Assembly (NCBI RefSeq): GCF_003990185.1
Contig: NZ_RZHF01000015.1
Coordinates: 310,136 to 374,135 of the forward strand
Direction: 5' to 3'
DNA: 64,000 nucleotides
Source of the DNA: Vreelandella nanhaiensis
GTDB lineage: Bacteria > Pseudomonadota > Gammaproteobacteria > Pseudomonadales > Halomonadaceae
This document shows positions 16,229 through 26,390 of the stretch, piece by piece. The stretch's first letter is position 1. Every line of letters begins with the position of its first letter. Position numbers and translations under genes: made by a program. The notes beneath the pieces were generated by a model. That model was not told the origin of the DNA. It saw nothing but the letters and a program-made list of their open reading frames with translations, and did no database searches.

Positions 16229-17737
16229 TCAGCCTTTCCCTAATATACGGTCCAGCTGCCGATAGCCGATGGCCTCGATCAGGTGAGCCTGGGAGGGCTT
16301 GGGCTCGCCCTGTAAATCGGCCAGCGTTAGCGCCACGCGCAGCACCCGGTGGTAGGCGCGGGCGGAAAGCTTGAGCTTTTCCAGCACGCTGGCAAGCCAG
16401 GTGCGTTCCTCATCGTTCAAGTCGCAGGCGGCTTCCAGCGCCTTGCCGCCTAGCTGGCTATTCAGCGCGCCGCGGGCCATCTGGCGTTCGCGAGCGGCCA
16501 TGACCCGCTCACGCACCGCTTCAGAGGACTCCCCCTGGGTTTGGGCGGTCAGTTGCTCTGGCGGTAGTGCGGGGACTTCCACTTGTAGATCAATCCTATC
16601 CAACAGCGGGCCGGAAAGTCGCGCTTGATAGCGTTGAATCTGACTGGCGGTGCATTGGCAGCGCTGGCGTGGGTCGCCTAGGTGCCCGCAAGGGCAAGGA
16701 TTCATGGCAGCTACCAATTGAAATTGCGCCGGGTAACGGCGTTCATGGCTGGCCCGGGCCAGATGGATTTCGCCGGTTTCCAGCGGCTGGCGCAGAACTT
16801 CTAACACGTTGCGGGAAAACTCCGGCAGTTCGTCCAAAAACAGCACACCGTGGTGGGCAAGCGAAATCTCCCCAGGCTTGGGTTTGGAGCCGCCGCCCAC
16901 TAGCGCTGCGGCACTGGCGCTATGGTGCGGTTGGCGAAATGGGCGCTTGCCCCAGTCGGCATCCAGGGGCAGCCCGCATACCGAGCGCACGGCGGCGACC
17001 GCTAAGGCATCCTCTTCGGAAAGCGGCGGCAGAATGCCCGGCAGGCGGCTTGCAAGCATGGTCTTGCCGGTGCCGGGCGGGCCTGCGAACAGCAGGTTGT
17101 GCCCACCGGCAGCAGCCACTTCCAGCGCCCGGCGTGCCTGCTGCTGGCCACGTACATCAGCTAAATCTGCCGTAGGCGTAGTGGTTTTAACTGAGGCGGG
17201 CAGGCGGTGGGAAGGGATTTTCTCTTGCCCGAGCAGGTGGGCGACAACCTGCCAAAGCGTATCAGCAGGCAACACCGGCAAGTCGCCCGCCAGCGCGGCT
17301 TCATCGGCGCATTCACGAGGGATAATCAAGGCTTTTCCAGCTCGGCGCGTTGCCAGGGCAAAGGGAAGAATGCCGGGTACGGCGCGCAGCTTGCCATCCA
17401 GCGCTAATTCGCCTGCACACTCCATGCCCTCTAATGCCTCTACCGGGATCTGGCCGGAGGCAGCAAGAATCCCCAGCGCGATGGGCAAATCAAATCGACC
17501 GCCTTCCTTGGGTAGGTCCGCGGGTGCGAGGTTCAGCGTAATCCGCCGGGTATTAGGAAAATCGAATCCTGCATTGACCAAGGCGCTGCGCACACGCTCG
17601 CGGCTCTCTTTTACTGCGGTTTCGGGCAGACCCACCAGGGTTAACCCCGGCAGGCCATTAGCCAAGTGGACTTCTACATGTACCGCCGGTGCGTCTAACC
17701 CCACGCCTGCGCGCGTGGCAACAATGGCCAATGTCAT
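16229..17737 (-). CDS. comM: YifB/ComM family Mg-chelatase-like AAA+ helicase
   Basis: 502 residues. N-terminal ChlI-type domain ([31 protein letters not shown]), then an AAA+ core with Walker A GPPGTGKT (about 218), FRQPHHSAS, Walker [10 protein letters not shown], the Cys-rich [15 protein letters not shown], and a C-terminal Mg_chelatase_C segment. ComM is a hexameric helicase that helps branch migration in natural transformation. Despite the chelatase-like name it is unrelated in function to the CobST pair upstream. Full length; monocistronic and convergent with sseA. Confidence 0.92.
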   Translation of the reverse strand: MTLAIVATRAGVGLDAPAVHVEVHLANGLPGLTLVGLPETAVKESRERVRSALVNAGFDFPNTRRITLNLAPADLPKEGGRFDLPIALGILAASGQIPVEALEGMECAGELALDGKLRAVPGILPFALATRRAGKALIIPRECADEAALAGDLPVLPADTLWQVVAHLLGQEKIPSHRLPASVKTTTPTADLADVRGQQQARRALEVAAAGGHNLLFAGPPGTGKTMLASRLPGILPPLSEEDALAVAAVRSVCGLPLDADWGKRPFRQPHHSASAAALVGGGSKPKPGEISLAHHGVLFLDELPEFSRNVLEVLRQPLETGEIHLARASHERRYPAQFQLVAAMNPCPCGHLGDPRQRCQCTASQIQRYQARLSGPLLDRIDLQVEVPALPPEQLTAQTQGESSEAVRERVMAARERQMARGALNSQLGGKALEAACDLNDEERTWLASVLEKLKLSARAYHRVLRVALTLADLQGEPKPSQAHLIEAIGYRQLDRILGKG

Positions 17738-17828
17738 TGTGCTTCCTCGCTAGTTTTACTTAGCCTAATTTAAATTATTTACACAGGCGTTGATAGAGTA
17801 GGTAAGACCGCTGTATAGTGAATGTAAA

Positions 17829-17847
17829 TAACAATGATTATCACTAA
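17829..17847 (+). promoter_or_regulatory. Fur-box-like site before first TonB receptor
   Basis: The sequence around AACAATGATTATCACT matches much of the Fur consensus (GATAATGATAATCATTATC), 45-60 bases before the receptor start. Implies repression by Fe-Fur. Confidence 0.7.
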
Positions 17848-17891
17848 ATAATTTTTGGCCTCTCCGCTTCTAACCAAACTGAGTGTTCAAC

Positions 17892-19940
17892 ATGCCGTCT
17901 TTGCCGTTTATACGCCGCCCCCTGGCGCGTTCCATTGCCGCGTTGATTCCCGTCACCGCCATTCTCGTCTGCGCCACCGCCAGTGCCCAGGAAACGGTCA
18001 ACAACGATGCCGTGGTGGTCGTGGGAACGGCGTTGAAAGTTGATGCACCGCTGGTGGAAACACCGCGCCCGGTATCCAGTGTTGACCGTGAGGAGCTTGA
18101 AACCCGCAACGTGCAGCAGCTGGATGAAACCTTCCGCTACCGCGCGGGGGTGCTTGCTGGCCACTATGGCAGCGATAACGATACCGACTGGATCAAGGTG
18201 CGCGGGTTTGACCAATCCACCTATCAGGATGGCCTGCGAATCTACCGTGAAGGCTTCTATCAATGGCTGCCGGAGCCTTACGGGCTCGAGCGGGTGGATG
18301 TGTTCAAGGGGCCGTCTTCAATTCTTTACGGTGAAGCGCCTCCCGGTGGCTTGATTAACGCGGTGAGCAAACGGCCGACCGATACGCCCCAAGGCAATGT
18401 GAATTTTCAGCTGGGTAACCGCAACCATCGCCAGATAGGCGTGGATACCAGCGGCCCGGTGGGGGAATCAGACGATGTTCGCTACCGTGTGGTGGGCATG
18501 TATAAAGAGCGCGATGGTGACCTGGATAACACCGATAACGAGCGCTACTACTTTGCCCCGAGCCTGGCGGTGGATATCAGTGAAGACACCAGTGTTACCT
18601 TCCTGGCTAGCGTGCAGAAAGATGATGGCGTGCCCGTCAATGGCTTCAAGCTCCCGTACGGCAGTATCCAAGACACGTCATTTGGCCGAGTGAACCCGCA
18701 AACCAACGTCAGCGAACCCGACTACGACCGCAACAAGCGCACCCAATGGGGGCTAGGCTACGAGCTACGCCACCAGGTCAACGATACTTGGGCGTTTGAA
18801 CAGGATTTGCGCTACAGCGAGCTCGACCTGGAGCTACGCAGCACTTATGCGCTTTCCATGGTGGATGACCGCCGTGCGTCCCGCGGATTGACGCTGCGCG
18901 ACGGCAAGGCCGATAGCTGGACGGTGGATAACCGCTTTGTGGGCAACTGGTACACCGAGCGCACCGAAAATACACTGCTGTTAGGCGTCGATTACCAGAA
19001 TCTAGGTCTCAAGGGCCAAGAAGGCGACGATTACGCCTTTGGTGCGCCGATCGATATCTTTACTCCCACTTACGGCAACTACACGCCGTTTGCCGATGAA
19101 GACTTGGTCGAGCGGCATATCGATAAAGAGCAGATCGGTGTTTACCTGCAAAACCAGCTGCGCCTGGATGACCGCTGGGTCGTGCTGGGCGGCGTGCGTT
19201 ATGACCAGGCGGAAACCGAAAATACCAACATCACCACTGGTGCAACCGAGCGCTCTAATGATGACCAGCTTTCCTGGTCGGGCGGGGTCATGTATCTGGG
19301 TGAGAACGGGGTTAATCCTTACGTCAGCTACACCGAGTCGTTCGAGCCGATTGCCCAATCCGACAACGCGGGCAGCCTTTACGACCCTCGGGAAGGACGA
19401 CAGTGGGAAGCCGGTGTGAAGTATGCGCCCATCGGCTGGGATGGCTACGTGACGGCCGCCGTGTTTGATCTGGAAGAGAGCAACACGTTGGTCACCTCAC
19501 CGGCCGGTTTCCAGGTTCAGGAAGGCAAGCGCTCCTCCCAGGGCTTTGAGCTGGAAGGGGTGGGCTACGTTACCGATGACTTGAAAGTCACTGCGGCCTA
19601 CACCTATACCGACTCGCGCCTGGAAGATGACCAGCGCGCCAGTTTGATTCCGCGTCACCAGGCGTCTACCTGGCTGGATTATGCCTTTACCGGTGGTGCA
19701 CTGGATGGCGTTACCCTGGGCGGCGGCGTGCGCTATGTGGGCGAAAGTGTGGATGGCGACACCCAGGTGAGCAGCTTTACCCTGGCAGATGCCATGATCG
19801 GTTATGAGTTTGCCGAAGGCTGGCAGGCCCAGCTCAACGTCAATAACCTGACCGACAAAGAATACGTGGCAAGCTGTGACTACTGGTGCTACTTCGGTGA
19901 ATCACGCAGCGTGATTGGCAGCGTTAGCTACCGCTGGTAA
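17892..19940 (+). CDS. TonB-dependent siderophore receptor (1)
   Basis: 682 residues from ATG 17892 (a GTG three codons upstream is possible). A signal peptide (about 1-35, ending ATASAQ) is followed by the plug domain with IKVRGFDQSTYQDGLRI and VFKGPSSILYGEAPPGGLIN, then a 22-strand beta barrel ending in an aromatic residue (VSYRW). The GEAPPGG and SYVASCDYWCYFGE segments, and the overall form, are typical of TIGR01783 hydroxamate siderophore receptors such as FhuE/FpvA. The Cys pair near the end is probably a surface-loop disulfide. Shorter N-terminus means no signalling domain. Fur box upstream. Converges on the binding-protein gene at 19949. Confidence 0.9.
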   Translation: MPSLPFIRRPLARSIAALIPVTAILVCATASAQETVNNDAVVVVGTALKVDAPLVETPRPVSSVDREELETRNVQQLDETFRYRAGVLAGHYGSDNDTDWIKVRGFDQSTYQDGLRIYREGFYQWLPEPYGLERVDVFKGPSSILYGEAPPGGLINAVSKRPTDTPQGNVNFQLGNRNHRQIGVDTSGPVGESDDVRYRVVGMYKERDGDLDNTDNERYYFAPSLAVDISEDTSVTFLASVQKDDGVPVNGFKLPYGSIQDTSFGRVNPQTNVSEPDYDRNKRTQWGLGYELRHQVNDTWAFEQDLRYSELDLELRSTYALSMVDDRRASRGLTLRDGKADSWTVDNRFVGNWYTERTENTLLLGVDYQNLGLKGQEGDDYAFGAPIDIFTPTYGNYTPFADEDLVERHIDKEQIGVYLQNQLRLDDRWVVLGGVRYDQAETENTNITTGATERSNDDQLSWSGGVMYLGENGVNPYVSYTESFEPIAQSDNAGSLYDPREGRQWEAGVKYAPIGWDGYVTAAVFDLEESNTLVTSPAGFQVQEGKRSSQGFELEGVGYVTDDLKVTAAYTYTDSRLEDDQRASLIPRHQASTWLDYAFTGGALDGVTLGGGVRYVGESVDGDTQVSSFTLADAMIGYEFAEGWQAQLNVNNLTDKEYVASCDYWCYFGESRSVIGSVSYRW

Positions 19941-19948
19941 GCCGTACG

Positions 19949-20833
19949 TTAATCGTCAGGTTGGCCGCTGGGCGAAGCTTCCTTCAGCCCGGCGGTCAGC
20001 ACGCGCGCGAAGCGCTGGGCGGAGGGCAGCGCTCCAAAGCTCCATACCGGCGGCAAGCGCAGCAGGTTACCGCTTTGCACAATGGCCAGCTTTTGCCACA
20101 GGCCGCTTTTCTCCAGCTGTTCTTCCACGCCCATGGGCAGTGGGTCAATGATCACAAGCCTGGCCTCGGGATAGCGGGCGAGTACTTCAATGCCCGTTAA
20201 AGCAAACCCCCAGGCGTTGGTAGGCTGATCCCAGGCGTTAGCCAGACCAAGCTGTTCAAGCACTGCATTATATAAGCTGTTTTCACCAAAGACCCGCACG
20301 TGTCGCGCATCCATAAACTGCACCATCAACAGCGGTGCGGTATCCGGCTGTGCCTCGCGTAGCGAATCCATCAGCGCCTGGGTATCATCGATGAGCTGCT
20401 CTGCCTGAGCTGACCGGTTAGTTATTTCCCCCAGCTGGCGCGTCAGCATTTGTATCTCCTGCCAGGTATTGGCACCGGGCGAGTAGAGCGCAAGCGAGGT
20501 GACTGGAGCGATGCGCTCCAGGCGTGGCGTTAACGCGGCAAACATCGGAGAGATCAATATCTGCTCGGGGGCCAGCTGGGCCAATAGCTCAAAATTGGGT
20601 TGGGTGCGTAGCCCAAGGTCGGTGGCATTTTCCGGAATGTGCGGCTCGCCCACCCAATCGTAGTAGTCCTGTTGCTGGGCCACGCCGCTAATCGGTGCGT
20701 CAATCGCGACCAGCGTTTCCGCAATGGTCCAGTCCACCGTGGCAAACTGGGCGTGAGTAATACAAGACACGAGTAGACCCGTAGCGAGAACGCTGCTTTG
20801 GATTAGCGTGCGAAGTAGGGAGTAGCCGCGCAT
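19949..20833 (-). CDS. Periplasmic siderophore / iron-complex binding protein
   Basis: 294 residues, FhuD/BtuF-like (PF01497). Signal sequence at the N-terminus includes LVSC (residues 21-24), a possible lipobox, but THAQ at 26-29 is also a plausible signal peptidase I site. Two alpha/beta lobes joined by a long helix: WTIAETLVAIDAPISGV, LAPEQILISPMF, ARLVIIDPLPMGVEEQL. It would carry the ferric siderophore from the receptors to an inner-membrane ABC transporter, but no permease or ATPase gene is nearby. It is transcribed away from the receptor at 17892 and follows receptor 2 by about 107 bases. Confidence 0.85.
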   Translation of the reverse strand: MRGYSLLRTLIQSSVLATGLLVSCITHAQFATVDWTIAETLVAIDAPISGVAQQQDYYDWVGEPHIPENATDLGLRTQPNFELLAQLAPEQILISPMFAALTPRLERIAPVTSLALYSPGANTWQEIQMLTRQLGEITNRSAQAEQLIDDTQALMDSLREAQPDTAPLLMVQFMDARHVRVFGENSLYNAVLEQLGLANAWDQPTNAWGFALTGIEVLARYPEARLVIIDPLPMGVEEQLEKSGLWQKLAIVQSGNLLRLPPVWSFGALPSAQRFARVLTAGLKEASPSGQPDD

Positions 20834-20898
20834 GGAGTGAGAACCTGACAGTAAGCGCTTTATTTAAACGAGTCTTTTTATCAATTGCAAATAGAAGT

Positions 20899-20919
20899 GC
20901 CCAGGCGTATGGCCTGGGC
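20899..20919 (-). terminator. Stem-loop after TonB receptor 2
   Basis: Perfect 8-bp stem GCCCAGGC / GCCTGGGC with a 5-base loop just past the receptor stop. The T tract after it is broken, so termination may be partial. Confidence 0.5.
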
Positions 20920-20940
20920 GGGTCGACTGAAACAGCAGGT

Positions 20941-23055
20941 TTAAAAGCGGTAATGAACGCTTGCCGTAATTCCGCGCTCAGCGCCAAAGTAGCAGTAGTC
21001 CAACGAGTTGCATGAGGCTACGTACTCTTTATCCAGCACGTTGTTGACGTTCAGGCGGGTTTCCACGTCTGCAACGCCTGCATGGCTCCAGTCATAGCCA
21101 ATGGTGGCATCCACCAGAGTGTAATCGGGCACGGTTTCGGTGTTCGCGCGATCCGCGGCAATATCAGCGTAATGGCGTACCCCAACGCCCACATCCACGC
21201 CGTTCAACCAGCCACTGTTCGCGTCGTAATGGCCCCATACCTGCACCTGATGCCGGGGTGAGTAAATCGCGTTGTTGCCCTGATTACCGTCATCGCTTTT
21301 AGCATAGGTAATATCGGTAAAGCTGTAGCCTGCTTGTAGCGAGAGTGTTTCGGTCAGCTGGGTCTGGGCTTCCAGCTCAAGGCCTTGGGATTCGATTTCA
21401 CCCACCGCGCGGTACGGGTCAGAGGGTTGCTCTTTGGTTGCCACGTTCTTCTGGCTGATATGGAAAAGGGCCGCGCTGTACTGGCTGGCGCTACCGCTGG
21501 GTTGATACTTCACCCCGGTTTCCCACTGCTCGCCCTCCATGGGGGCAAGCAAATCGCCGCTTGCATCCACAAAGCTTGTGGGGGTAAACGCGGTGGAGTA
21601 GCTCAGGTAAGGCGCCACGCCGTTATCGAACAGATAAACCACACCGGCACGGCCGCTGAATTGGGTATCGCTGAGTGAGCTGGATGCATCGGTATCCAGA
21701 TCCGTGTTGTCGATGCTGACCCAGTCGTAGCGCCCGCCCAGGGTGAAGCGCCAGTTATTGAGCGCGATTTGATCCTGTAGATAGACGCCGGTCTGTTCGA
21801 TTTCATGACGCTCGCGTATGGGGTCGTAAAACGCCACCGGGCCAGTGCCATAGACCGGGTCGAACGCGTTGATCGGCTCAAAGGCGCCGGAAGGCCAGGC
21901 AACGTCGTTTTCGCGCTGCTGGTAATCCACCCCGAAGAGCAGCGTATGCTCCATGAAGCCGTCGCTAAGCCGGGCCTCCAGCTGGTTGTCGATGGTCCAG
22001 GCTTCCAGGGACTCGTCGCTGCCCGAATAGTAGCGGTTCAATTCATTCGAGGTGGGCGAGGTCCAGCCAAAGCCGTAAGGCTGGTTGAGCACCACATCCG
22101 AATTGAGATAACGCAGCATCTGACGGCCAGCCACCTGATCATTAAAGCGGTGCTCAAGCGTATAGCCGAACATGCGCTGAGTGCGCTCATAGGCGTCGTA
22201 ATCTTCCTCGCCGTCAAAGAAGTTGTTGCTGATTTTACGCCCGTTGCGGGGTATTACGGCGCCTTCATAAGGCACGCCAGAGTGATAACCGCCTTCGGGT
22301 TCGTCCTGCAGATAGGCTTCAATAGTCAGGCTGGTGTCGTCGGTCATGTCCCACGTCAGGCGCGGCGCGATGGCGTAGCGCTGCTCCTCCGTTGGGCCGA
22401 ACTGGGTATCGGCGGTGCTGGCGATACCGGTCAGACGGAACGCCACCCGCTGCTGCTCGCCAATCGGCCCGGTGAGGTCAAACGCTGCGCTGCGCTGATT
22501 GTTATTGCCCACTCGAAAGCGCAGCTCGCCGCCCTGCTCAAATTCAGGACGCTTACTGTTGAGCGCTACAACACCACCAGGCGATGCGCGACCGTAAAGC
22601 ACGGACGCTGGGCCGCGCACCACTTCGATGCTTTCCAGAAACCATGGGTCGATGCGCATGGAACTGTGCGAATTGGCATCGCCCATTACCTTCAGGCCGT
22701 CCAGAAAAGTGTTGCTCAAGCTGCCATCTGAAAACCCGCGCAGCACCAAGTAGTCAAAGCGGTTGGATGCCCCTACCTGATTCGAATAAACGCCGGGGGT
22801 GTAATCCGTTGCCCGCTGAACGGTGCTTACCCCACGGCTTTCCATCTGTTCACGCGTAATCGTAGAGACACTTTGTGGCGTCTCAAGAGAGGGCGTTTCC
22901 AGCTTGGTAGCGGCCTGCTGAGCGGTCACCGTGACGGTGGCTAGCTGAGAGGTATTTGGTGTCGTTTGGGCATGAGCCAGGGATAAAGAGCTGCCGGCTA
23001 GAGCGATGGACAGGGCAAGATGGCGATAAGGAAAGCGGTGCTGGCGCATAAGCAT
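20941..23055 (-). CDS. TonB-dependent siderophore receptor (2)
   Basis: 704 residues. Signal peptide ends LAHAQT (about 30). Plug: TITREQMESRGVSTVQRATDYTPGV, VVRGPASVLYGRASPGGVVAL; barrel ends VHYRF. This is the FhuA-like TIGR01783 class. The C-terminal region DKEYVASCNSLDYCYFG resembles that of receptor 1, so the two are relatives. Start could be Met1 or Met3. A Fur box lies 25-45 bases upstream. Part of a - strand row with the AraC regulator and receptor 3. Confidence 0.9.
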   Translation of the reverse strand: MLMRQHRFPYRHLALSIALAGSSLSLAHAQTTPNTSQLATVTVTAQQAATKLETPSLETPQSVSTITREQMESRGVSTVQRATDYTPGVYSNQVGASNRFDYLVLRGFSDGSLSNTFLDGLKVMGDANSHSSMRIDPWFLESIEVVRGPASVLYGRASPGGVVALNSKRPEFEQGGELRFRVGNNNQRSAAFDLTGPIGEQQRVAFRLTGIASTADTQFGPTEEQRYAIAPRLTWDMTDDTSLTIEAYLQDEPEGGYHSGVPYEGAVIPRNGRKISNNFFDGEEDYDAYERTQRMFGYTLEHRFNDQVAGRQMLRYLNSDVVLNQPYGFGWTSPTSNELNRYYSGSDESLEAWTIDNQLEARLSDGFMEHTLLFGVDYQQRENDVAWPSGAFEPINAFDPVYGTGPVAFYDPIRERHEIEQTGVYLQDQIALNNWRFTLGGRYDWVSIDNTDLDTDASSSLSDTQFSGRAGVVYLFDNGVAPYLSYSTAFTPTSFVDASGDLLAPMEGEQWETGVKYQPSGSASQYSAALFHISQKNVATKEQPSDPYRAVGEIESQGLELEAQTQLTETLSLQAGYSFTDITYAKSDDGNQGNNAIYSPRHQVQVWGHYDANSGWLNGVDVGVGVRHYADIAADRANTETVPDYTLVDATIGYDWSHAGVADVETRLNVNNVLDKEYVASCNSLDYCYFGAERGITASVHYRF

Positions 23056-23077
23056 GACAATAAGTCTCTACCGTTTA

Positions 23078-23096
23078 TAATAATGAGAATTATTTA
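23078..23096 (-). promoter_or_regulatory. Fur-box-like site before TonB receptor 2
   Basis: AATAATGAGAATTATT is a near-perfect dyad matching the Fur consensus, 24-42 bases before the start codon. Confidence 0.75.
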
Positions 23097-23136
23097 TCTT
23101 TAGTGGCCTGCTGAGCTATGCCATATGCCAAATCAG

Positions 23137-24090
23137 CTATGCGCAATGCCAGCGTTGACGCTGTTTTGATGATGTTTTCGCTCTGCTGGCTACCTCTGTG
23201 GGGGCGATACCAAAGTGGCGCTTGAAGGCAGTGGTAAAGTTTGTTGCGTGCCGATAGCCGCAGGTATGGGCAGCCTGCTGAACACTATAGCCTTTTTCCA
23301 AAGCGCAATACGCCTGTTGAAGCCGGCAGTGGCGTAAGTGGTCAAAAATTGAGCAGCCGTAAAGCGCGCTGAATTTTTGCCGCAGGCTGCTGGGACTCAT
23401 TGCCGCGCGGTGAGCCAGATCGCTCAGGCGGTAATCGATCATTGGATTATTACGCAGCTCAGCATGTAATCGGGCGAGCCGTTCGCGTTCGCGGGCCTTG
23501 ATGCCCAAGGTGGGTTTACTATTCGCAGGCAGTGTTGTGGGTAAGCCGTGACCCAGCAGCTGCAGGGTAAGCCCTTGCCAGATGATCGACTGGCGCCAAT
23601 CATCCAGCGGCTCCTCGCTTGTGGCACGTAGTTGTTCAATAAGTGCGGAAGGCAGCGTCCAGGCGTGCAGTTGAGGCTCGTGAGCGCTGGGCAATGTATG
23701 GGGAGCGGTGGCCAGCACGGCAATGTTGAGTGTACGCAGCCGCGGCTGTACCGGCTGGTCGACAATCAGCGGTGCCTGAGGAGTAAAGTGCGCGCATAGC
23801 CCCTGGCCAGCTCCGATGGTCAGATGCTTCTGGCCTTGGGTGATATCAATGCGGCCATCCACGACGACACTCAGAAACCATGGCACTGTATGCGTGGAGC
23901 GAGAGACATAGCGTTGATGCACCTCAAGGTCCGACAGGGTGAGATGGAGCGCAGAGGAGAGCGCTAGATCACTAACCTTCCCCTGCGCAATTGGATAGTC
24001 AAACCCTTTCCCTGTATGCAGATAATCGATGCCGAACGTGTGCCCCAGTTGGCTGAGCGTGGACGGCGTTAACGACGTGATGGTCGGCAT
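23137..24090 (-). CDS. AraC-family regulator, PchR-like
   Basis: 317 residues. The C-terminal third is the double helix-turn-helix: LSDLAHRAAMSPSSLRQKFSALYGCSIFDHLRHCRLQQA (about 224-262) and VQQAAHTCGYRHATNFTTAFKRHFG (about 273-298). The N-terminal domain is not recognisable beyond the AraC/PchR type (sugar- or siderophore-sensing half). Lying between two siderophore receptor genes, all on the - strand, it probably activates one or both when the ferric siderophore is present. Its stop is about 80 bases before receptor 2. Confidence 0.85.
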   Translation of the reverse strand: MPTITSLTPSTLSQLGHTFGIDYLHTGKGFDYPIAQGKVSDLALSSALHLTLSDLEVHQRYVSRSTHTVPWFLSVVVDGRIDITQGQKHLTIGAGQGLCAHFTPQAPLIVDQPVQPRLRTLNIAVLATAPHTLPSAHEPQLHAWTLPSALIEQLRATSEEPLDDWRQSIIWQGLTLQLLGHGLPTTLPANSKPTLGIKARERERLARLHAELRNNPMIDYRLSDLAHRAAMSPSSLRQKFSALYGCSIFDHLRHCRLQQAYCALEKGYSVQQAAHTCGYRHATNFTTAFKRHFGIAPTEVASRAKTSSKQRQRWHCA

Positions 24091-24109
24091 CGATATGTAC
24101 CCTTGGCGC

Positions 24110-26239
24110 CTAGTATTCCAGTGCCCAGCCCAGCGTAAAGGTACGCCCGCGGCCCTGGTAATCGTAGAGGTATTCCGGCCCGTAGTTGGGTGAATAGAAA
24201 CCCACGGCGCGCTGACCCCAGGGGGTCGAGTACTGTTTGTCAGTCAGGTTGCTGATCCCCAGGCTAACAGTGCCAAACCCGGTGTTCTGGCTACCGATCA
24301 GGTCAAGCGTGGTAAAGCCGTCGATGCGGCCATCGTCACTGTCTGTATAATCCCGCGCATGGCTGCCTTGCAGGCGCAGCGAGCGATCATTGTCGGCCCA
24401 GGCAACGTGGGCAGTCAGGCTATCCTGTGACGGATAGGGGGCTACGGTAATCCCGCGGTCCTGCCAAGTGCCGTCCACCTTACGCTCGGAGGTGAGCGTA
24501 TGCAGCGTGCCCCCTACCTCCCAATGATCGCCGATAAAGCGGGTAACGGAGGCTTCCAAACCATAATCACGGCGATCATCGTCCACTTGGGTGATGTTAA
24601 GGTCACTGTCCAGTTCCATGGCGGTATCCGACCATGCGTAGTAAACCGCTGCCTGGGTCAGCCAGTCGCCGCCCTGATAGCGCCAGCCCAGCTCTACTTG
24701 CTGGGTCTTGATGCCGTCCAGCGGGTTGTCGGCCACGGTCTGACCTGGGCGCCCGTAGTATTTGGACGGGTCCGGCAGGTCAAAGCCCTCGGAATAGCCA
24801 AGCCAACTCTGGTGGCCGTTGTCGAAATCGTAAAGGGTGCTGATGTTGTACAGCGTGACGTTATAGTCGCTTGAGCCGCCGGGTACGTTGTTGTAATCGT
24901 CAATATCCACAGCCATGCGTTGGTGGCGAATGCCGCCGCTAAGCTGGAGCTGATCTGTCAGCCACCAGTCGCTTTGCGCAAACAGGGCCAGCGTATTGAT
25001 ATCGAAGCCTGGGTAGCGTGGCGTAATATGATCGGCGCGTTGTACAAGGCCGCCGGAGGCATCGCTTGCGGCGCGATCAAAGCGCATTTGTGTGGCATCA
25101 AACGACTCTTTATCCAGATCTGCGCCATAGGTCAGGTTGAGACTCTCAGTCAGGTCAGCTGAGAAGAGTCCCTTCAAGCCGCTTAACGTCGTGTTCTGCT
25201 GGGAAGCCGCAAAGTAATAGCCGTCGTCTTGGGCGGGGTAAGGGAAGGGATGGAAACTGGATTCCTCCTCACGATGAAAAGCCTGAAGATAGAAATCCTG
25301 ATTCAGAAGATTGGCATGATGGTAGTTAACACTGAACATCTTGCGGTCGGTGTGCGGGGCGCGGTCGGCGGTAAAGCCGTCACGGATATCTGCATCATTA
25401 AGGTTGGGCGATGCGGCCGCTAGGTTGGGGTAGTAAACCCCACGGTCGCCTTTCTTCCCTGATTCATAAAGCTGGCCGCTGAGCATCAGCGTCTGTTCGT
25501 CGCTTAGCTCAATTCGCACGTTGCCAAGAATATCCAGACTGCGGTTGTCCTGAAGGTCGCTCTGTGCGATATCGGGAAAGATTTCGTTGCCCCCAGCGTC
25601 GTACTGGCGGCCATTTTCAACCAAGGATACGCCGATGCGCCCCTGCACCGTGTCGTTGCCGCCGCTAGCCGATTGGGAGAGACGGCGGTCGAAATCATGA
25701 CGTGTATTGAACCCGCTGGCCACGCTGGCCTGGGTCTCGAAATGAGGGCGGCCGCTTTCTCCCTGTTTGGTGATGATATTGATCAGCCCGCCCGTGGCGC
25801 CCCCGCCATACAGACTGCTGGTGCCGGAAAGCACTTCAACGCGCTCGATATTGAACGGGTCGATGGAATCGAACTGACGTGACAGGCTGCGTGAATTATT
25901 CAGAGAAACGCCATCAATCAGTACCTGTACGCTGCGCCCGCGCATATTCTGCCCTGCGTTGGTGCGTCCTTGTGGCCCAAAATCAAGCCCTGGTACCAAC
26001 CGGCCCAGCGCCGTTTTCAGGTCGCTACCTGCACTGATCTGTTGCTGCAGATCGGCACTCTCTACCACATGCACCGCGCCGGGAATTTGACTGATTTGTG
26101 TGGGCGTCCGCGAGCCAACCACTACCACGGTTTCCTGGTGGGCACTTTCGGGCTGTGACTGAGGCTGAGACTGAGCAAAGGCGAGCATAGGAAAAGCGCC
26201 GCTCAAAAGACCGGCGCTTAAAACGATAGTGCGGTTCAT
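24110..26239 (-). CDS. TonB-dependent receptor, IutA-like (3)
   Basis: 709 residues. Signal peptide ends MLAFAQ (about 23). TonB box near ETVVVVGSR; plug with MRGRSVQVLIDGVSLNNSR and LYGGGATGGLINIITKQG, the wording of aerobactin receptor IutA and relatives. The barrel ends in LGWALEY. It is of a different branch from receptors 1 and 2. The ligand is probably a hydroxamate-citrate siderophore, but no aerobactin synthesis genes are present, so it would serve siderophores made by others. A Fur-like site lies upstream. The AraC gene follows at 19 bases. Confidence 0.87.
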   Translation of the reverse strand: MNRTIVLSAGLLSGAFPMLAFAQSQPQSQPESAHQETVVVVGSRTPTQISQIPGAVHVVESADLQQQISAGSDLKTALGRLVPGLDFGPQGRTNAGQNMRGRSVQVLIDGVSLNNSRSLSRQFDSIDPFNIERVEVLSGTSSLYGGGATGGLINIITKQGESGRPHFETQASVASGFNTRHDFDRRLSQSASGGNDTVQGRIGVSLVENGRQYDAGGNEIFPDIAQSDLQDNRSLDILGNVRIELSDEQTLMLSGQLYESGKKGDRGVYYPNLAAASPNLNDADIRDGFTADRAPHTDRKMFSVNYHHANLLNQDFYLQAFHREEESSFHPFPYPAQDDGYYFAASQQNTTLSGLKGLFSADLTESLNLTYGADLDKESFDATQMRFDRAASDASGGLVQRADHITPRYPGFDINTLALFAQSDWWLTDQLQLSGGIRHQRMAVDIDDYNNVPGGSSDYNVTLYNISTLYDFDNGHQSWLGYSEGFDLPDPSKYYGRPGQTVADNPLDGIKTQQVELGWRYQGGDWLTQAAVYYAWSDTAMELDSDLNITQVDDDRRDYGLEASVTRFIGDHWEVGGTLHTLTSERKVDGTWQDRGITVAPYPSQDSLTAHVAWADNDRSLRLQGSHARDYTDSDDGRIDGFTTLDLIGSQNTGFGTVSLGISNLTDKQYSTPWGQRAVGFYSPNYGPEYLYDYQGRGRTFTLGWALEY

Positions 26240-26302
26240 AGGCTATCCAGAGAACAGGTTATTGTTAATTGTAATCCTACCATTGATAACGCAAGAATCA
26301 AT

Positions 26303-26325
26303 GATATGTGTTCTCATTATCATAT
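26303..26325 (-). promoter_or_regulatory. Fur-box-like site before TonB receptor 3
   Basis: On the - strand ATGATAATGAGAACACATAT fits the left half of the Fur consensus well and the right half loosely; 65-85 bases before the start codon. Confidence 0.6.
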
Positions 26326-26390
26326 GTATTGGGTTGTTAGTTCTTCTGGCCTCATTGAGCTTTATAACCATTAGACAGCTGTTAAGCGTA

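Noticed and set aside
16229..17737. Linking ComM (Mg-chelatase-like) with the CobST-like pair
   Set aside because: ComM is a distinct helicase family, on core-like DNA, in its own transcription unit.
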